64,000 bases of DNA from Oscillospiraceae bacterium (GCA_902779915.1 CACZDM010000001.1:1-64000), one strand, 5' to 3'. Numbered from the stretch's first letter, positions 9,621 to 19,093 are shown. Program-made: numbers and translations. Notes: a model not told the origin generated them from the sequence alone.

Positions 9621-9664
9621 TTTGTTTGACAATATTTAAACATAACTTGAAATCAAAATAGTTT
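9584..9664 (+). repeat. 41-bp tandem duplication at the gene's 3' end
   Basis: The segment beginning tttgacaatatttaaacat at 9584 recurs at 9625 with one mismatch. It covers the last 12 codons and the stop of the 8517 gene, so a second copy of the C-terminal coding sequence lies untranslated behind the stop. Confidence 0.85.
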
Positions 9665-9760
9665 ATTTAACGATTTTTGAAAAAACTTGCTGTCATTTAA
9701 AGATGGTAAGTTTTTTATATATCAACGACTGCATTATCAATTTACAAAAAATTAATAAAA

Positions 9761-9802
9761 TATTCACATTTATTAACAAAATATTCACATTTATTAACAA
9801 AA
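9761..9802. repeat. Two perfect 21-bp direct repeats upstream of the peptidase operon
   Basis: Unit tattcacatttattaacaaa plus one a, twice in tandem, ending 13 bases before the TTAACA at 9816. The position just upstream of a promoter would suit a regulator binding site. Confidence 0.7.
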
Positions 9803-9815
9803 TATTAAGCGATTG

Positions 9816-9847
9816 TTAACACCTTATAAATTATAAAATGTTATAAT
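9816..9847 (+). promoter_or_regulatory. TTAACA-N20-TATAAT promoter element, copy A
   Basis: TTAACA (9816-9821), exactly 20 bases, then TATAAT (9842-9847), 50 bases before the ATG of the first peptidase-like gene. The same arrangement precedes the two solenoid genes at 54646 and 60070. Twenty bases is long for a sigma-A spacer, so the true -35 contact may differ. Confidence 0.6.
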
Positions 9848-9897
9848 ATCAAGCATAGAGATATTAAATATAGAGAAATACTTTGGGAGGAATTAGA

Positions 9898-11364
9898 ATG
9901 AAAATAAAAATAATTAAAAAAATGTTATCAGTTTTACTCACAATTTCTAGTTTAGTAACTTTTACTTTTTTTGTGAGTGCTGAAGGTGGCGATCAACATG
10001 ATTTGGAAAGTCAAATGGCAGAATGTAATCAAATTATTGAAGAATGCAACAAAACTATACTTTATTTTGAAAAAGAAAAAGACAGCAACATAGAATCGAT
10101 AAACAATGAGTTGCGATCATTGGACGAAATTAAAAAAATTTTAGATGCTGGTGAAGAAATAGGATGTAATGGGCAATATTTAGAAACCCAAAATAAAAAT
10201 TTACTTGAAAAAATAGAAGATATTAAGAGAAATTATCAAAACGATATAAAACTTGCATGCGAAATCAAGCAGCAACAAATTAACAAAAAAGCAAAATTTC
10301 AAAAAAAGCTAGGTGAAATTAAAAAAAAAGAAAAGAATTCAGAGCAAAATATCGATGATTTGATCCAAAAAGGTCAAATCTTGGGAATTAAATTTAGAGC
10401 TCTCTCGCCCATAGATAAAGGTAAACTGGATCAATCTAGAAGAATTGCTCTTTTGAATTTCCCGAAAAAATGTCGAAGGCTTTATCAAAATTCTCCGTTA
10501 AGTAAAGATGAATTTAATAGATTGCAAGCGGAATTTAATGATTTAAAAACCAAAGTTTATGAAATATGTGAAAATAAAAAAAGTCCTAATGAATTTAAAA
10601 ACTTGCAAACTAAATCTGGCGCATCGGATCAAAGCCAAAAAAATACGAATCTGTGGCAAAAAATCAACTCTGGTGCTCAGTACTATAAACCCAATCACGT
10701 TGCAGAAAATTTATGCTGGCTACACTCAGCAATAAATGTTCGAAATTATTATAATAATATAAAAAATAAAGGCATAGTTAAAGGGCAAACCGCAATAGTC
10801 CAAGAATATAGGCAAATAATGGGCGATCAAGCTGCCGCCAACAACATAAATGGAAGTATGCAGGAATTCAACTCAATTGCTGAATATCTCCAAAAATGTG
10901 GTTTAGGAAGTTTTCAAATAATCATTTCAAGCTCATCCAACAACGCGCAACAAAAAATTAAAGACACTGCCAAAGAATTGCTCAAAGCCCAATTTGACAA
11001 AATTCAAAACACATCGCCAGTTATCAGTCATGCAGGAGGTAGCCGTGGACATTTTATAACCATTGCTGACTATGACCAAAACCAAGACCAATTTTTAATT
11101 GTTGACTCTTCGGCTGATCAATCCATTGAGGCCAGGGTCGTGTGGAGAAAATCAGAAGAATTTTTACAAGCTCTAGTCAAACGAGGTTTTTCTGGTGAAC
11201 ACACACTCGAGCTGGATTTTACCTCAGACGCTTCTGGATCGCGCTCAATTGGGCTCACTGTTAATGAAAACAATTCAATAACTAGACGGAATTTTTCGAC
11301 CAAAAATGAACAAGATACTCAAACTTCAATCTACGCTTTGAAGAATATGATTGGACACTATTAA
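9898..11364 (+). CDS. Secreted coiled-coil protein with papain-fold peptidase-like domain (copy 1)
   Basis: The start at 9898 follows GGGAGGA by eight bases; an earlier in-frame TTG at 9883 precedes that site. 488 residues. The signal peptide (KIIKKMLSVLLTISSLV) ends near residue 27 (VSAEGG). Residues about 35-240 are charged coiled coil. The C-terminal domain has a catalytic-type Cys273 in NLCWLHSA, His385 in SRGHFITIADYD and Asp403 in FLIVDSS. The order and spacing fit papain-like families such as C39_2 or C70. Which family, and whether it is active, cannot be settled here. The next gene is a paralogue 48 bases downstream, without a terminator between, so they form an operon. The signal peptide matches those of the solenoid proteins at 54914 and 60157. 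Confidence 0.8.
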   Translation: MKIKIIKKMLSVLLTISSLVTFTFFVSAEGGDQHDLESQMAECNQIIEECNKTILYFEKEKDSNIESINNELRSLDEIKKILDAGEEIGCNGQYLETQNKNLLEKIEDIKRNYQNDIKLACEIKQQQINKKAKFQKKLGEIKKKEKNSEQNIDDLIQKGQILGIKFRALSPIDKGKLDQSRRIALLNFPKKCRRLYQNSPLSKDEFNRLQAEFNDLKTKVYEICENKKSPNEFKNLQTKSGASDQSQKNTNLWQKINSGAQYYKPNHVAENLCWLHSAINVRNYYNNIKNKGIVKGQTAIVQEYRQIMGDQAAANNINGSMQEFNSIAEYLQKCGLGSFQIIISSSSNNAQQKIKDTAKELLKAQFDKIQNTSPVISHAGGSRGHFITIADYDQNQDQFLIVDSSADQSIEARVVWRKSEEFLQALVKRGFSGEHTLELDFTSDASGSRSIGLTVNENNSITRRNFSTKNEQDTQTSIYALKNMIGHY

Positions 11365-11412
11365 TATATTTTTTGTGATAATTTATAAAAAAATAAAATT
11401 GGAGAATTTAAA

Positions 11413-12963
11413 ATGAAAATAAAAATAATAAAAAAAATATTATCCACTTTACTTATAGCTTCTGGTTTAGCAACAACGCCTTTCTTGGTTAGCGCAGCAA
11501 ATGACGGGCTAGGTGATTCGAAACCTGCTGCTTGGGCGAAAAATTCGCAAAATGAATTAAAAAATGATATTGAAGAACTTGATGAGGTTATTGCTCAACT
11601 CGAGGAAAATATACAATATTGTGAAAACGACAGGGACAGAAAAATAAAAAAAATAAATGACCAAATAAAACTTTATTCAAAAAAATTAAAAAATCTTGAA
11701 AAAAAACTTGGTTCCACAGGCCCAATAAAAAAATTTAAAAGTCTAAAAACTAAAAATTTATTGCAAATAACTGACAGAAAATTAAAACGAATAACCAAAA
11801 AATTGAATTCTAGCCACCAATGCGATGATGGATTGAAGAAACGATTTGAATTTTTAAAAAGAAAAATTGAAGGATTGCTCAAAGAAAGAGAGTCTGCTGA
11901 AAGCGAATTCCAGAAAAACACACAGGATGAACGCGAACAATTGAAGCTGTGTGCTATAAACAAAAGCGAAAAAATTAAACGATATAAAGAAAAAGCCAGT
12001 GATTTATATGAACAAAGCGGCAATTTGGGGGCTAAATTTAGAAATTTTTCAGAACCAAATAAAAATAAACTCAGCACGGATGATAGACGCACACTGCTTC
12101 GGCTTCCCAACAAATTTAAAAAACTGTGTGAAAAAGATGAATTAAACCAAAAAGATATTGATGAATTTAATACTCTTGAATCAACATTTGAAGATTTACA
12201 AACTAAAATTGACGCCATAAATCAAGTTGAAGATTCACAATCTGAATCTTTGAAACTCGATCAAGCTCAAGAAAAGCTTAATCTTTGGAAGAAAATCAAC
12301 TCTGGTTCGCAGTTTCTTAATCCTAAAGCAAACCTATGCTGGCTATATTCGGCGACAAATGTCATAAATTATTACAGTAATATTAAAAATGAAAAACTCA
12401 TTAAAAAATATAAACCAGTGACTGAAAAATATAAAGCAAAAATGGGCATTGAAGCTGCTAAGAACCATATCAACGGAAATATGCAAGATTTTTCGCAAAT
12501 TTCTGACTATCTTGAAAAATTTGAGTTGGGATTTTTCAAAATGACAATTTCAACCGAATCTAATGACAAAAAGCTTATGGAAGTTGCAAAAGATTTGCTC
12601 AAAACCCACTTTGTCAAAAGCTCAAATCCGTCTCCAGTTATCATACATCAAACTGATCATTTTATAACCATTGCCGGCTATGATCAAAACAAAGATCAAT
12701 TTTTAATCGTTGACTCTTGGAACTTTTCTCTTCGTTCAAGCGACGCTAGGGTTGAATGGAAACCAGCGCAAAACGCTTTTCATACAGAAAACGTGGGTAC
12801 GACCAAAACAATTACGCTGGGATTCACATCCAACTCAATTAATATACCAAGCTCGACTGATCTATATATCCAGAAAGACGATTCGATAATGGAGCGCAGT
12901 TTATTTAAAGCGGATCGACAGATTTTAATTGACGAGTTAAAGAATACGATCAAAGATTATTAG
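11413..12963 (+). CDS. Secreted coiled-coil protein with papain-fold peptidase-like domain (copy 2)
   Basis: 516 residues, paralogue of the preceding gene along its whole length. The signal peptide (KIIKKILSTLLIASGLATTP) ends near residue 29. Residues about 35-280 are a longer coiled coil than in copy 1. The C-terminal domain has Cys309 in NLCWLYSATN, His416 in TDHFITIAGYDQ and Asp434 in FLIVDSWNF; the DSW resembles the NSW of papain itself. A GGAG lies nine bases before the ATG. All three catalytic-type residues survive in both copies, which argues for selection on activity. The substrate is unknown. A strong terminator follows. Alternative: a transglutaminase-like or non-peptidase papain fold. 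Confidence 0.8.
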   Translation: MKIKIIKKILSTLLIASGLATTPFLVSAANDGLGDSKPAAWAKNSQNELKNDIEELDEVIAQLEENIQYCENDRDRKIKKINDQIKLYSKKLKNLEKKLGSTGPIKKFKSLKTKNLLQITDRKLKRITKKLNSSHQCDDGLKKRFEFLKRKIEGLLKERESAESEFQKNTQDEREQLKLCAINKSEKIKRYKEKASDLYEQSGNLGAKFRNFSEPNKNKLSTDDRRTLLRLPNKFKKLCEKDELNQKDIDEFNTLESTFEDLQTKIDAINQVEDSQSESLKLDQAQEKLNLWKKINSGSQFLNPKANLCWLYSATNVINYYSNIKNEKLIKKYKPVTEKYKAKMGIEAAKNHINGNMQDFSQISDYLEKFELGFFKMTISTESNDKKLMEVAKDLLKTHFVKSSNPSPVIIHQTDHFITIAGYDQNKDQFLIVDSWNFSLRSSDARVEWKPAQNAFHTENVGTTKTITLGFTSNSINIPSSTDLYIQKDDSIMERSLFKADRQILIDELKNTIKDY

Positions 12964-12984
12964 TATATTTTTGTAGCGCACGAT

Positions 12985-13034
12985 AAAACAAGGCACTTTC
13001 AGTGTATAAAAACTGATCAAAGTGTCTTGTTTTT
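12985..13034 (+). terminator. Terminator of the peptidase-like operon
   Basis: The stem AAAACAAGGCACTTT pairs with AAAGTGTCTTGTTTT (one mismatch) around an 18-20-base loop and is followed by T residues. Confidence 0.85.
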
Positions 13035-13285
13035 AATATGTAGACCCGAAAGATAGATAAAAATCCTCAAAACTAATTTTTATTTGTCGCTGAACATTTC
13101 CTTTTGAGATTCAAGACGACCTATGATCGAATTCGCTCTCTTGCGACCATACAAATTGTTTAAAAACACAAAAAACTCTCCATCCTACACTTACATACAC
13201 CATTAGGATCGCGATGGTTTTTCCGTTTTTCCTTGAATCCATCGACATTCATGATCGCTTGAACATTAAATCCCTTTGTGAGCCA
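13035..13285. other. Gap without a recognisable gene
   Basis: The minus strand carries short unlinked frames (e.g. LNNLYGRKRANSIIGRLES) that could be scraps of a dead gene. No start, ribosome binding site or family could be assigned. Confidence 0.4.
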
Positions 13286-14641
13286 TCAATTTCTAGCGTG
13301 GTTGCGTTTTTCTAATTTGTTTATTGTAAAAACATATGAAACCATCAAAATTAAAAAGCTAGAATACCAAGCTAATATCGACGTGCTGCAGGCGCCAACA
13401 TATCCAAGCAACGCAGAAAGAACCCCCGCCCCAACTGAGCGCACAAAAATTTCGGAAATCCCAGCAAAAATCGGAACAACGGTGTTGCCAAGAGCTTGAA
13501 CGATCGCCCTAAAGGTTATGAGCAAACAAAGGACAGGATAGCTTGCAATGGCAATATTAATGTATTGCCTGGCAGCCTCAACAACCCCCGGCTCATCATC
13601 TCCAACAAACAAACCGATCGCTTGATTCCAAAAAACAACCATCAAAACCCCAAAAATCAAGCAAATCCCCATGCCAATAACAATGTTGACTCGAACTCCA
13701 GCAACTATTCTCTCAAACTTCTTAGCCCCCAAATTTTGAGCAATATAGGTTGAAATAGCAACGGCCAAAGCCATAAAAGAAACCATTAATATGTTTTCCA
13801 TTTTGCTCGCAGCAGAAAAACCCGCAACCACATCAGCCCCAAACCCATTAACAGCACTTTGCAAAAAAACGCAGCCAACTGAAGTGACTGAAGCCTCCAA
13901 AGCCATGGGCAAAGCAATCTTAACATATCGAGCGACATATGGCCAACTTATCCTATAGTCCCTTCTTTTCGGCTTGACAAATTTATATTTTTTAAAAATG
14001 TATATCGCACACAAAACCGAAGATATTAAATTACCCAGAGTTGTTGCAACAGACGCGCCAACAACGCCAAGCCCCAAAACTCCGATTGCTAGATAATCAA
14101 AGCCAACGTTCATTATTGAAGTCAAAATCAAAAAATACAAAGGAATTTTGCTGTCTCCCAAGCCCCTGGAAATTCCAGAAAAGCCGCCATATGCCACCAT
14201 CGCAGGCAACCCCAAACAAGAAGCAATCATATACGCCCTGGCGATCTCAAAGACTTCGTCCGGAGTGTTCATTAAATCCAACAAAGACCCGGAAACCAAA
14301 ACTCCAAGCAAAGTTAGTATAGCCGAAACAACAACCCCTATATACACTGAAATCGCAACGCACCGCCTGACCCCAACCTTGCTCCCCGCTCCAAACCTTT
14401 GCGCTAAAACTATGGTGACACCTGCGCCAAAACCCCCGAGAAAGTTGGTTGGAATGAACATGGCAGTTGACGCAATGCTGACTCCAGCGAAAGCTTCAAC
14501 CCCGAGAAGCCGGCCAACAATTATGGAATCCACTATGCTATAAAGCTGCTGAAAAATGTTTCCAATCAAAACCGGAATCATGAAACAAAGTATTAATCTA
14601 TATGGCCTTCCCCTGGTCATGATAATCTGCTTTTCGGCCAC
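13286..14641 (-). CDS. MATE-family multidrug/cation exporter (copy 1)
   Basis: 451 residues, the usual length, with 12 predicted membrane segments in two homologous halves. Typical MATE lines are present: an N-terminal GRPYRLILCFMIPVLIGNIF, then GRLLGVEAFAGVSIAST and GGFGAGVTIVLAQRFGA, and in the second half AISTYIAQNLGAKKFERI. The family exports cationic drugs and metabolites from the cytoplasm with Na+ or H+ antiport; the substrate here is unknown. Start ATG at 14641 with AAGGAGG upstream. A paralogue of about the same length lies behind the tRNA gene on the same strand. Confidence 0.93.
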   Translation of the reverse strand: MAEKQIIMTRGRPYRLILCFMIPVLIGNIFQQLYSIVDSIIVGRLLGVEAFAGVSIASTAMFIPTNFLGGFGAGVTIVLAQRFGAGSKVGVRRCVAISVYIGVVVSAILTLLGVLVSGSLLDLMNTPDEVFEIARAYMIASCLGLPAMVAYGGFSGISRGLGDSKIPLYFLILTSIMNVGFDYLAIGVLGLGVVGASVATTLGNLISSVLCAIYIFKKYKFVKPKRRDYRISWPYVARYVKIALPMALEASVTSVGCVFLQSAVNGFGADVVAGFSAASKMENILMVSFMALAVAISTYIAQNLGAKKFERIVAGVRVNIVIGMGICLIFGVLMVVFWNQAIGLFVGDDEPGVVEAARQYINIAIASYPVLCLLITFRAIVQALGNTVVPIFAGISEIFVRSVGAGVLSALLGYVGACSTSILAWYSSFLILMVSYVFTINKLEKRNHARN

Positions 14642-14764
14642 AAGGCATACACCTCCTTAAAAACACAAAAACTGTTGAATTCATTTTTTACATTTTTTTC
14701 GGAGCAAACACGCAAACTTTAATCTATAATATTTTACATAACACTTTCACTAAAAAAACTATAC

Positions 14765-14840
14765 TGGAGCTACTGATCCGATTCGAACGGACGACCTGCT
14801 CATTACGAGTGAGCTGCTCTGCCAGCTGAGCCACAGTAGC
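14765..14840 (-). tRNA. tRNA-Thr (anticodon CGU)
   Basis: On the minus strand the 76-base sequence folds as a cloverleaf. The acceptor stem is GCTACTG with CAGTAGC, the D-arm contains GGCTCAGCTGGCAGAGC, the anticodon arm is GCTCA-CTCGTAA-TGAGC with anticodon CGT, and the T-loop is GTTCGAATC. The 3' end is TCCA, so CCA is encoded. It reads the ACG codon. It sits alone between the two MATE genes. Confidence 0.95.
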
Positions 14841-14954
14841 AAAAAAAACACCTACCAATAGATTCTAACACAAACATCTACAAAAGTCAACACCTTTTCA
14901 TAATATTTCTGCATTTTTTATACATATCCACAAATTTTGTCGCCAAAACCAAAG

Positions 14955-16307
14955 CTAACTTCTTGATTTCAGTCTTTTTTTCAATCTACATATTGTGAAA
15001 ATATATGAACTCATTATTATCAAACACGCTATATACCAAGATAAAACCGCTGCGCAGCAAACACCAACATATCCAAACAAAGACGCTAGAATATGGGCCC
15101 CAATCGAACGAACAAAAACTTCAGAAATTCCAGACATAATCGGAGGAATCGTTCTTCCAAGCGCCTGAATTATTGCCCTAAACGTCATCAGCAAACAAAG
15201 AATCGGATAGCTGAAGATTGCGATGTTAATATATTGCCTGGCAGCATCACGAACTGCATTTTCATCACTGCTAATGAACAATCCAACCAATTGATCCCAA
15301 AACAAAACCATCAAAGCTGCGCACAAAAAACACATAGTCATTCCAAGCACCAAATTAACCTTAACCCCGCTAACGATTCTCCCATATTTTTTTGCCCCCA
15401 AATTTTGAGCAATATATGTCGCAACCGCTGAAGCGAGCGATATAAAGGAAAAAATCAATATGCTTTCAACTTTAAACGCCGCAGAACATCCGGCAACTAT
15501 ATCCGTTCCAAAAGTGTTAACAGCACTTTGCAAAAAGATCATTGCAATTGTAGTTATTGAAAATTCAATAGCCATCGGAAGCGCAATTTTAATGTGTTTT
15601 AATATATACGCCCGACTTATTTTCCAGTCTCTCTTCCTGGGCCTCAAAAATTCATATTTTTTAAACATATAAATTGCACACAAAATCGAAGATATAACCT
15701 GGCTCAGGGTTGTTGCCCAAGCAGCTCCCGCAATTCCCATCCCTAAAATAGCGACACCAACATAGTCTAGTCCGACATTTAATATAGCAACAAATATTAA
15801 AAAATATAACGCTGTTTTACTGTCACCAATTCCTTTGAGAATCCCCGCGAACAGATTATATGCAATCAAAGAAGGAACTCCGATGCATGACAAAATCATA
15901 AATTCATGCGCAAACTCAAAAATTTCACTCGGAGTGTTGATGGCGAGGAGGATTGATCTTGAAAAAATTATCCCAATAACTGTTATACAAATCGATGAAA
16001 ACACCGTAAAATATATTGATGTTGTCACACATTTCCTGACCCCCACTTTGCTTCTTGCGCCAAATCTTTGGGCTAAAACGATGGTGAACCCGCCTCCAAG
16101 GCCAATCGAAAAGCTGATCAATGTAAGCATAGCAACCCAAGCAACATTAACCCCAGCAAAAGCATTAACCCCCAAAAATTGCCCAACAATTGCTGCATCA
16201 GCAATTCCATAAAGCTGCTGAAAAATGTTTCCGATTAAAAACGGAATCATGAAAAATAGTATGAGCCGAAAAGGGCTTCCCTCGGTCATCCTCTTGGCAC
16301 TTGCCAT
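14955..16307 (-). CDS. MATE-family multidrug/cation exporter (copy 2)
   Basis: 450 residues, 12 predicted membrane segments, clearly paralogous to the gene at 13286 (GSPFRLILFFMIPFLIGNIF; GQFLGVNAFAGVNVAW; SAVATYIAQNLGAKKYGRI). GGAGAGA lies just before the ATG at 16307. The two copies look like an old tandem duplication, since they differ at many positions but align end to end, with a tRNA gene now between them. The substrate is unknown. A regulator is not found next to either copy. Confidence 0.93.
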   Translation of the reverse strand: MASAKRMTEGSPFRLILFFMIPFLIGNIFQQLYGIADAAIVGQFLGVNAFAGVNVAWVAMLTLISFSIGLGGGFTIVLAQRFGARSKVGVRKCVTTSIYFTVFSSICITVIGIIFSRSILLAINTPSEIFEFAHEFMILSCIGVPSLIAYNLFAGILKGIGDSKTALYFLIFVAILNVGLDYVGVAILGMGIAGAAWATTLSQVISSILCAIYMFKKYEFLRPRKRDWKISRAYILKHIKIALPMAIEFSITTIAMIFLQSAVNTFGTDIVAGCSAAFKVESILIFSFISLASAVATYIAQNLGAKKYGRIVSGVKVNLVLGMTMCFLCAALMVLFWDQLVGLFISSDENAVRDAARQYINIAIFSYPILCLLMTFRAIIQALGRTIPPIMSGISEVFVRSIGAHILASLFGYVGVCCAAVLSWYIACLIIMSSYIFTICRLKKRLKSRS

Positions 16308-16404
16308 AACTTTTCTCTCCTAAAACAAAAAAATATACACACACACAACAAAAACAGGCGCGCTAGATAACGAAATCAACTCGCCAATATCATTAAAAAG
16401 CAGT

Positions 16405-16926
16405 TCACTGGCCAGGTTTTATGCCGTCCCATATAACTACTTTGGAACAATCTCTAGTTTTTTTCAAGTCTATCACACGCTGATTTGACGAGCCGCGAAA
16501 CTTTAGCTTTAAATCCTTTTTTTCAACAACAAAAAGCCCATCAACCAAAACATCAACATATTCCAAGATTTTAAGCTGGTTTGAATCTAGATGTTCAAAC
16601 TCAAAGCCAGACCAAAGCCAAACAGATTTTTTAAACCTTTGCCTGACGCGCTTTAAAAGCCCAAGCAGCTCATCACCCTGGGCAAGCGGCTCACCTCCCA
16701 AAACAGACAAGCCGCTAATATGCTCAGATGATAAATATTCAAATAATTTATTTTCTTCTGATTTGGTCCATAAATTTCCGCTACTGAAAGACTGATATTT
16801 TTCGTTGAAACAGCCTTTGCATTTAAACGGACACCCCGTGAAAAAGATCGAAGTCCTGATCCCTGGCCCATTTGCAACGTCATATTTCCTGATTTGACCA
16901 TATCTCATCTTAAATTTCAACCCCAT
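16405..16926 (-). CDS. nrdG: Anaerobic ribonucleotide reductase activating protein (radical SAM)
   Basis: 173 residues from the ATG at 16926-16924. That ATG overlaps the nrdD stop by one base (TAATG), so the two genes are translationally coupled. A longer open frame upstream lies inside nrdD and was not used. The radical-SAM cluster motif C-x3-C-x2-C is GCPFKCKGCFN. YGQIRKYDVANGPGIRTSIF before it and LSVLGGEPLAQ after it are typical of NrdG. It uses S-adenosylmethionine and a [4Fe-4S] cluster to form the glycyl radical on NrdD. Confidence 0.95.
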   Translation of the reverse strand: MGLKFKMRYGQIRKYDVANGPGIRTSIFFTGCPFKCKGCFNEKYQSFSSGNLWTKSEENKLFEYLSSEHISGLSVLGGEPLAQGDELLGLLKRVRQRFKKSVWLWSGFEFEHLDSNQLKILEYVDVLVDGLFVVEKKDLKLKFRGSSNQRVIDLKKTRDCSKVVIWDGIKPGQ

Positions 16927-19055
16927 TATAAATGTAAAACTCGCTGCTTCATTTCCCTGGTTTTTCCCTCGTTCCAAAAATGCAGGCCCAAATATCCACA
17001 AGTCCTTCGAACAACAGTTAGTTTGGATGTGTCGGTGTTGCCGCAGTTTGGACATTCCCATTTGATGTCATCATTAATCTTTATCTCGCCGTCAAACCCG
17101 CAAACATGGCAATAGTCGGATTTGGTGTTGAATTCTGCGTATTGGATGTTGTCATATATAAACCGAACCATTTCCTCCAAAGCCTCGAGATTATGCTGCA
17201 TATTTGGAATTTCAACATATGATATGCAACCACCCGTGCTGATTTCCTGAAACTCACTTTCAAAAGCAAGCTTGCTGAACGCGTCAATCTCTTCACGAAC
17301 GTCGACGTGATATGAATTTGTATAGTATCCTTTATCAGTCACATCTTCAATCTCGCCAAAATGCTCTTTGTCTATTTTTGCAAAGCGATAGCATAGGCTT
17401 TCCGCAGGCGTTCCATATAGCGCAAATCCAAGCCCAGTTTCCTCTTTCCAATCCTTTGTCACCTGCTTTAAATGCTTCATAACAGCGATTGCAAAATCTT
17501 TGCCTTTGTCGAGGGTGTGGCTCTGGCCGGTCATAAGTTTTGTCATTTCATATATTCCAATATATCCCAAAGACAAAGTGCAGTATCCTCCGGTTAAAAG
17601 GCTGTCTATTGTCTCGTCTGGCTCAAGTCTTGCAATCGCGCCATCCTGCCAATGAATCGGAGAAACAGCGGCTTTTGTTCCCTTAAGCATCTCATGACGG
17701 CAAAGCAAAGCCTTTTTGCAAAGGTCCAAACGGCGATCCAAAAGCTTCCAAAACTTGTCTTCATCTCCGTTTGCAATTATTGCAACCTGCGGAAGATTTA
17801 TCGAAACAACCCCAGCATTAAACCTGCCTTCAAATTTAACATTTCCATTTTCGTCATACCACGGCGACAAAAACGAACGACACCCCATGCAGCTGAAAAC
17901 ATGGCCATCATATATCTTTCGCATCTGCTTTGCAGAAATATAGTCCGGATACATCCTCTTCGCGCTGCAGGGAATTGCATATTCACGAGTTATATAATCA
18001 TATTTTCCGCCATTTAAGCAATTATTTTCATCCAAAACATATATAAGCTTTGGAAAAGGCGGCGTCACAGCAACTCCTTGGCGATTTTTAACCCCCTCCA
18101 GGCGCTGTTTCAAAATCTCTTTAACAATCAAAGCGACCTCTTCTTCATATTCAAAGCCGTCCTGAATATGCATAAATATCGTCACAAAAGGCGCTTGGCC
18201 ATTTGAAGTTTGAAGCGTGTTTATTTGATATTGGATTGTTTGAACGCCAGATTTCAGCTCTGTCAGCATTTTATCCTCAGAAAGCTCAAGGCAAAGTTTT
18301 TCAGAATATCCTTTTTTCTTATAGTGCTGATATGCTTTATTTTTAGTTCTGCGCAAATATTTGCCGAGATGTTTTATGTCGACGCTTTGCCCTCCATATT
18401 GATTTGACGCAACCTGCGCCATGATTTGAGTCATTATGTTGCATGCTGTCTGGAAACAAGAGGGCGACTCAATCAAAGTTCCATTAATAACCGTTCCATT
18501 GTCAAGCATATCTTGAATGTTGATCAAGCAACAATTAAACATCGGGCTCATTGAATAGTCCATGTCGTGGAAATGGAGAATTCCGTTTTGGTGGGCCTGA
18601 ACAACCGCTGTTGGAAGAAGTATTCTCTGGGTTATGTCTTTAGAAACTTCGCCGGCGATTAAATCTCGCATCGTCGAATTTAAAATTGAATTTTTGTTGG
18701 AATTGTCCATAGCAACAAGGTGGTTTGTTCCTTTTAAAAGGCCGATTATTCCGTCGTCTGTTGTGTTGGATGTTCGCTTAAATTCTTGAATCGCCCGATA
18801 TCCTTCATATGCTTTAGCAGTTAAAATCTGGCCTTTTTGGATTAATTTGCTATAAACTGCGTTTTCTATTTCACGAATCGTTATGTTGTCCAGACGATTT
18901 TCACATTCAGCTTCTATTTCCTTGCTGATTTGACGAGCAACATCCTCCCTGATTATTCCGCTTCCAAAGCTCATAGAGCGCATTATGGCCTCATATGTTT
19001 TCTGGGCGTCAAATTCAACAATTTTTCCATCTCTCTTAATAACTTTAATATCCAC
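16926..19055 (-). CDS. nrdD: Anaerobic (class III) ribonucleoside-triphosphate reductase
   Basis: 709 residues. An N-terminal ATP-cone (IKVIKRDGKIVEFDAQKTYE, residues about 3-90) is followed by the ten-stranded barrel of glycyl-radical reductases. The C-terminus has a four-cysteine zinc site (CHVCG and CPNCG) and the glycyl-radical motif RTCGYL, with Gly687 as the radical site. It makes deoxyribonucleotides under anoxia and is the only ribonucleotide reductase in this window. The start is GTG at 19055 behind AAGGGGG. An NrdR-box-like palindrome lies 39 bases upstream. nrdG follows, overlapping by one base. Confidence 0.97.
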   Translation of the reverse strand: MDIKVIKRDGKIVEFDAQKTYEAIMRSMSFGSGIIREDVARQISKEIEAECENRLDNITIREIENAVYSKLIQKGQILTAKAYEGYRAIQEFKRTSNTTDDGIIGLLKGTNHLVAMDNSNKNSILNSTMRDLIAGEVSKDITQRILLPTAVVQAHQNGILHFHDMDYSMSPMFNCCLINIQDMLDNGTVINGTLIESPSCFQTACNIMTQIMAQVASNQYGGQSVDIKHLGKYLRRTKNKAYQHYKKKGYSEKLCLELSEDKMLTELKSGVQTIQYQINTLQTSNGQAPFVTIFMHIQDGFEYEEEVALIVKEILKQRLEGVKNRQGVAVTPPFPKLIYVLDENNCLNGGKYDYITREYAIPCSAKRMYPDYISAKQMRKIYDGHVFSCMGCRSFLSPWYDENGNVKFEGRFNAGVVSINLPQVAIIANGDEDKFWKLLDRRLDLCKKALLCRHEMLKGTKAAVSPIHWQDGAIARLEPDETIDSLLTGGYCTLSLGYIGIYEMTKLMTGQSHTLDKGKDFAIAVMKHLKQVTKDWKEETGLGFALYGTPAESLCYRFAKIDKEHFGEIEDVTDKGYYTNSYHVDVREEIDAFSKLAFESEFQEISTGGCISYVEIPNMQHNLEALEEMVRFIYDNIQYAEFNTKSDYCHVCGFDGEIKINDDIKWECPNCGNTDTSKLTVVRRTCGYLGLHFWNEGKTREMKQRVLHL

Positions 19056-19093
19056 TCAAAGTCCCCCTTAATTTGTATGTGGGTAATAAAAAT

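Noticed and set aside
11673..12218. 181-codon minus-strand frame inside the second peptidase-like gene
   Set aside because: It is the antisense of the Lys/Asn-rich coiled coil and has no start signals.
13040..13285. Possible transposase remnant on the minus strand
   Set aside because: Only disconnected frames of about 30 codons; no catalytic residues, terminal inverted repeats or confident family match.
16927..17061. N-terminal extension of nrdG
   Set aside because: It lies inside nrdD in another frame; the TAATG overlap gives a normal coupled start and the family begins near there.
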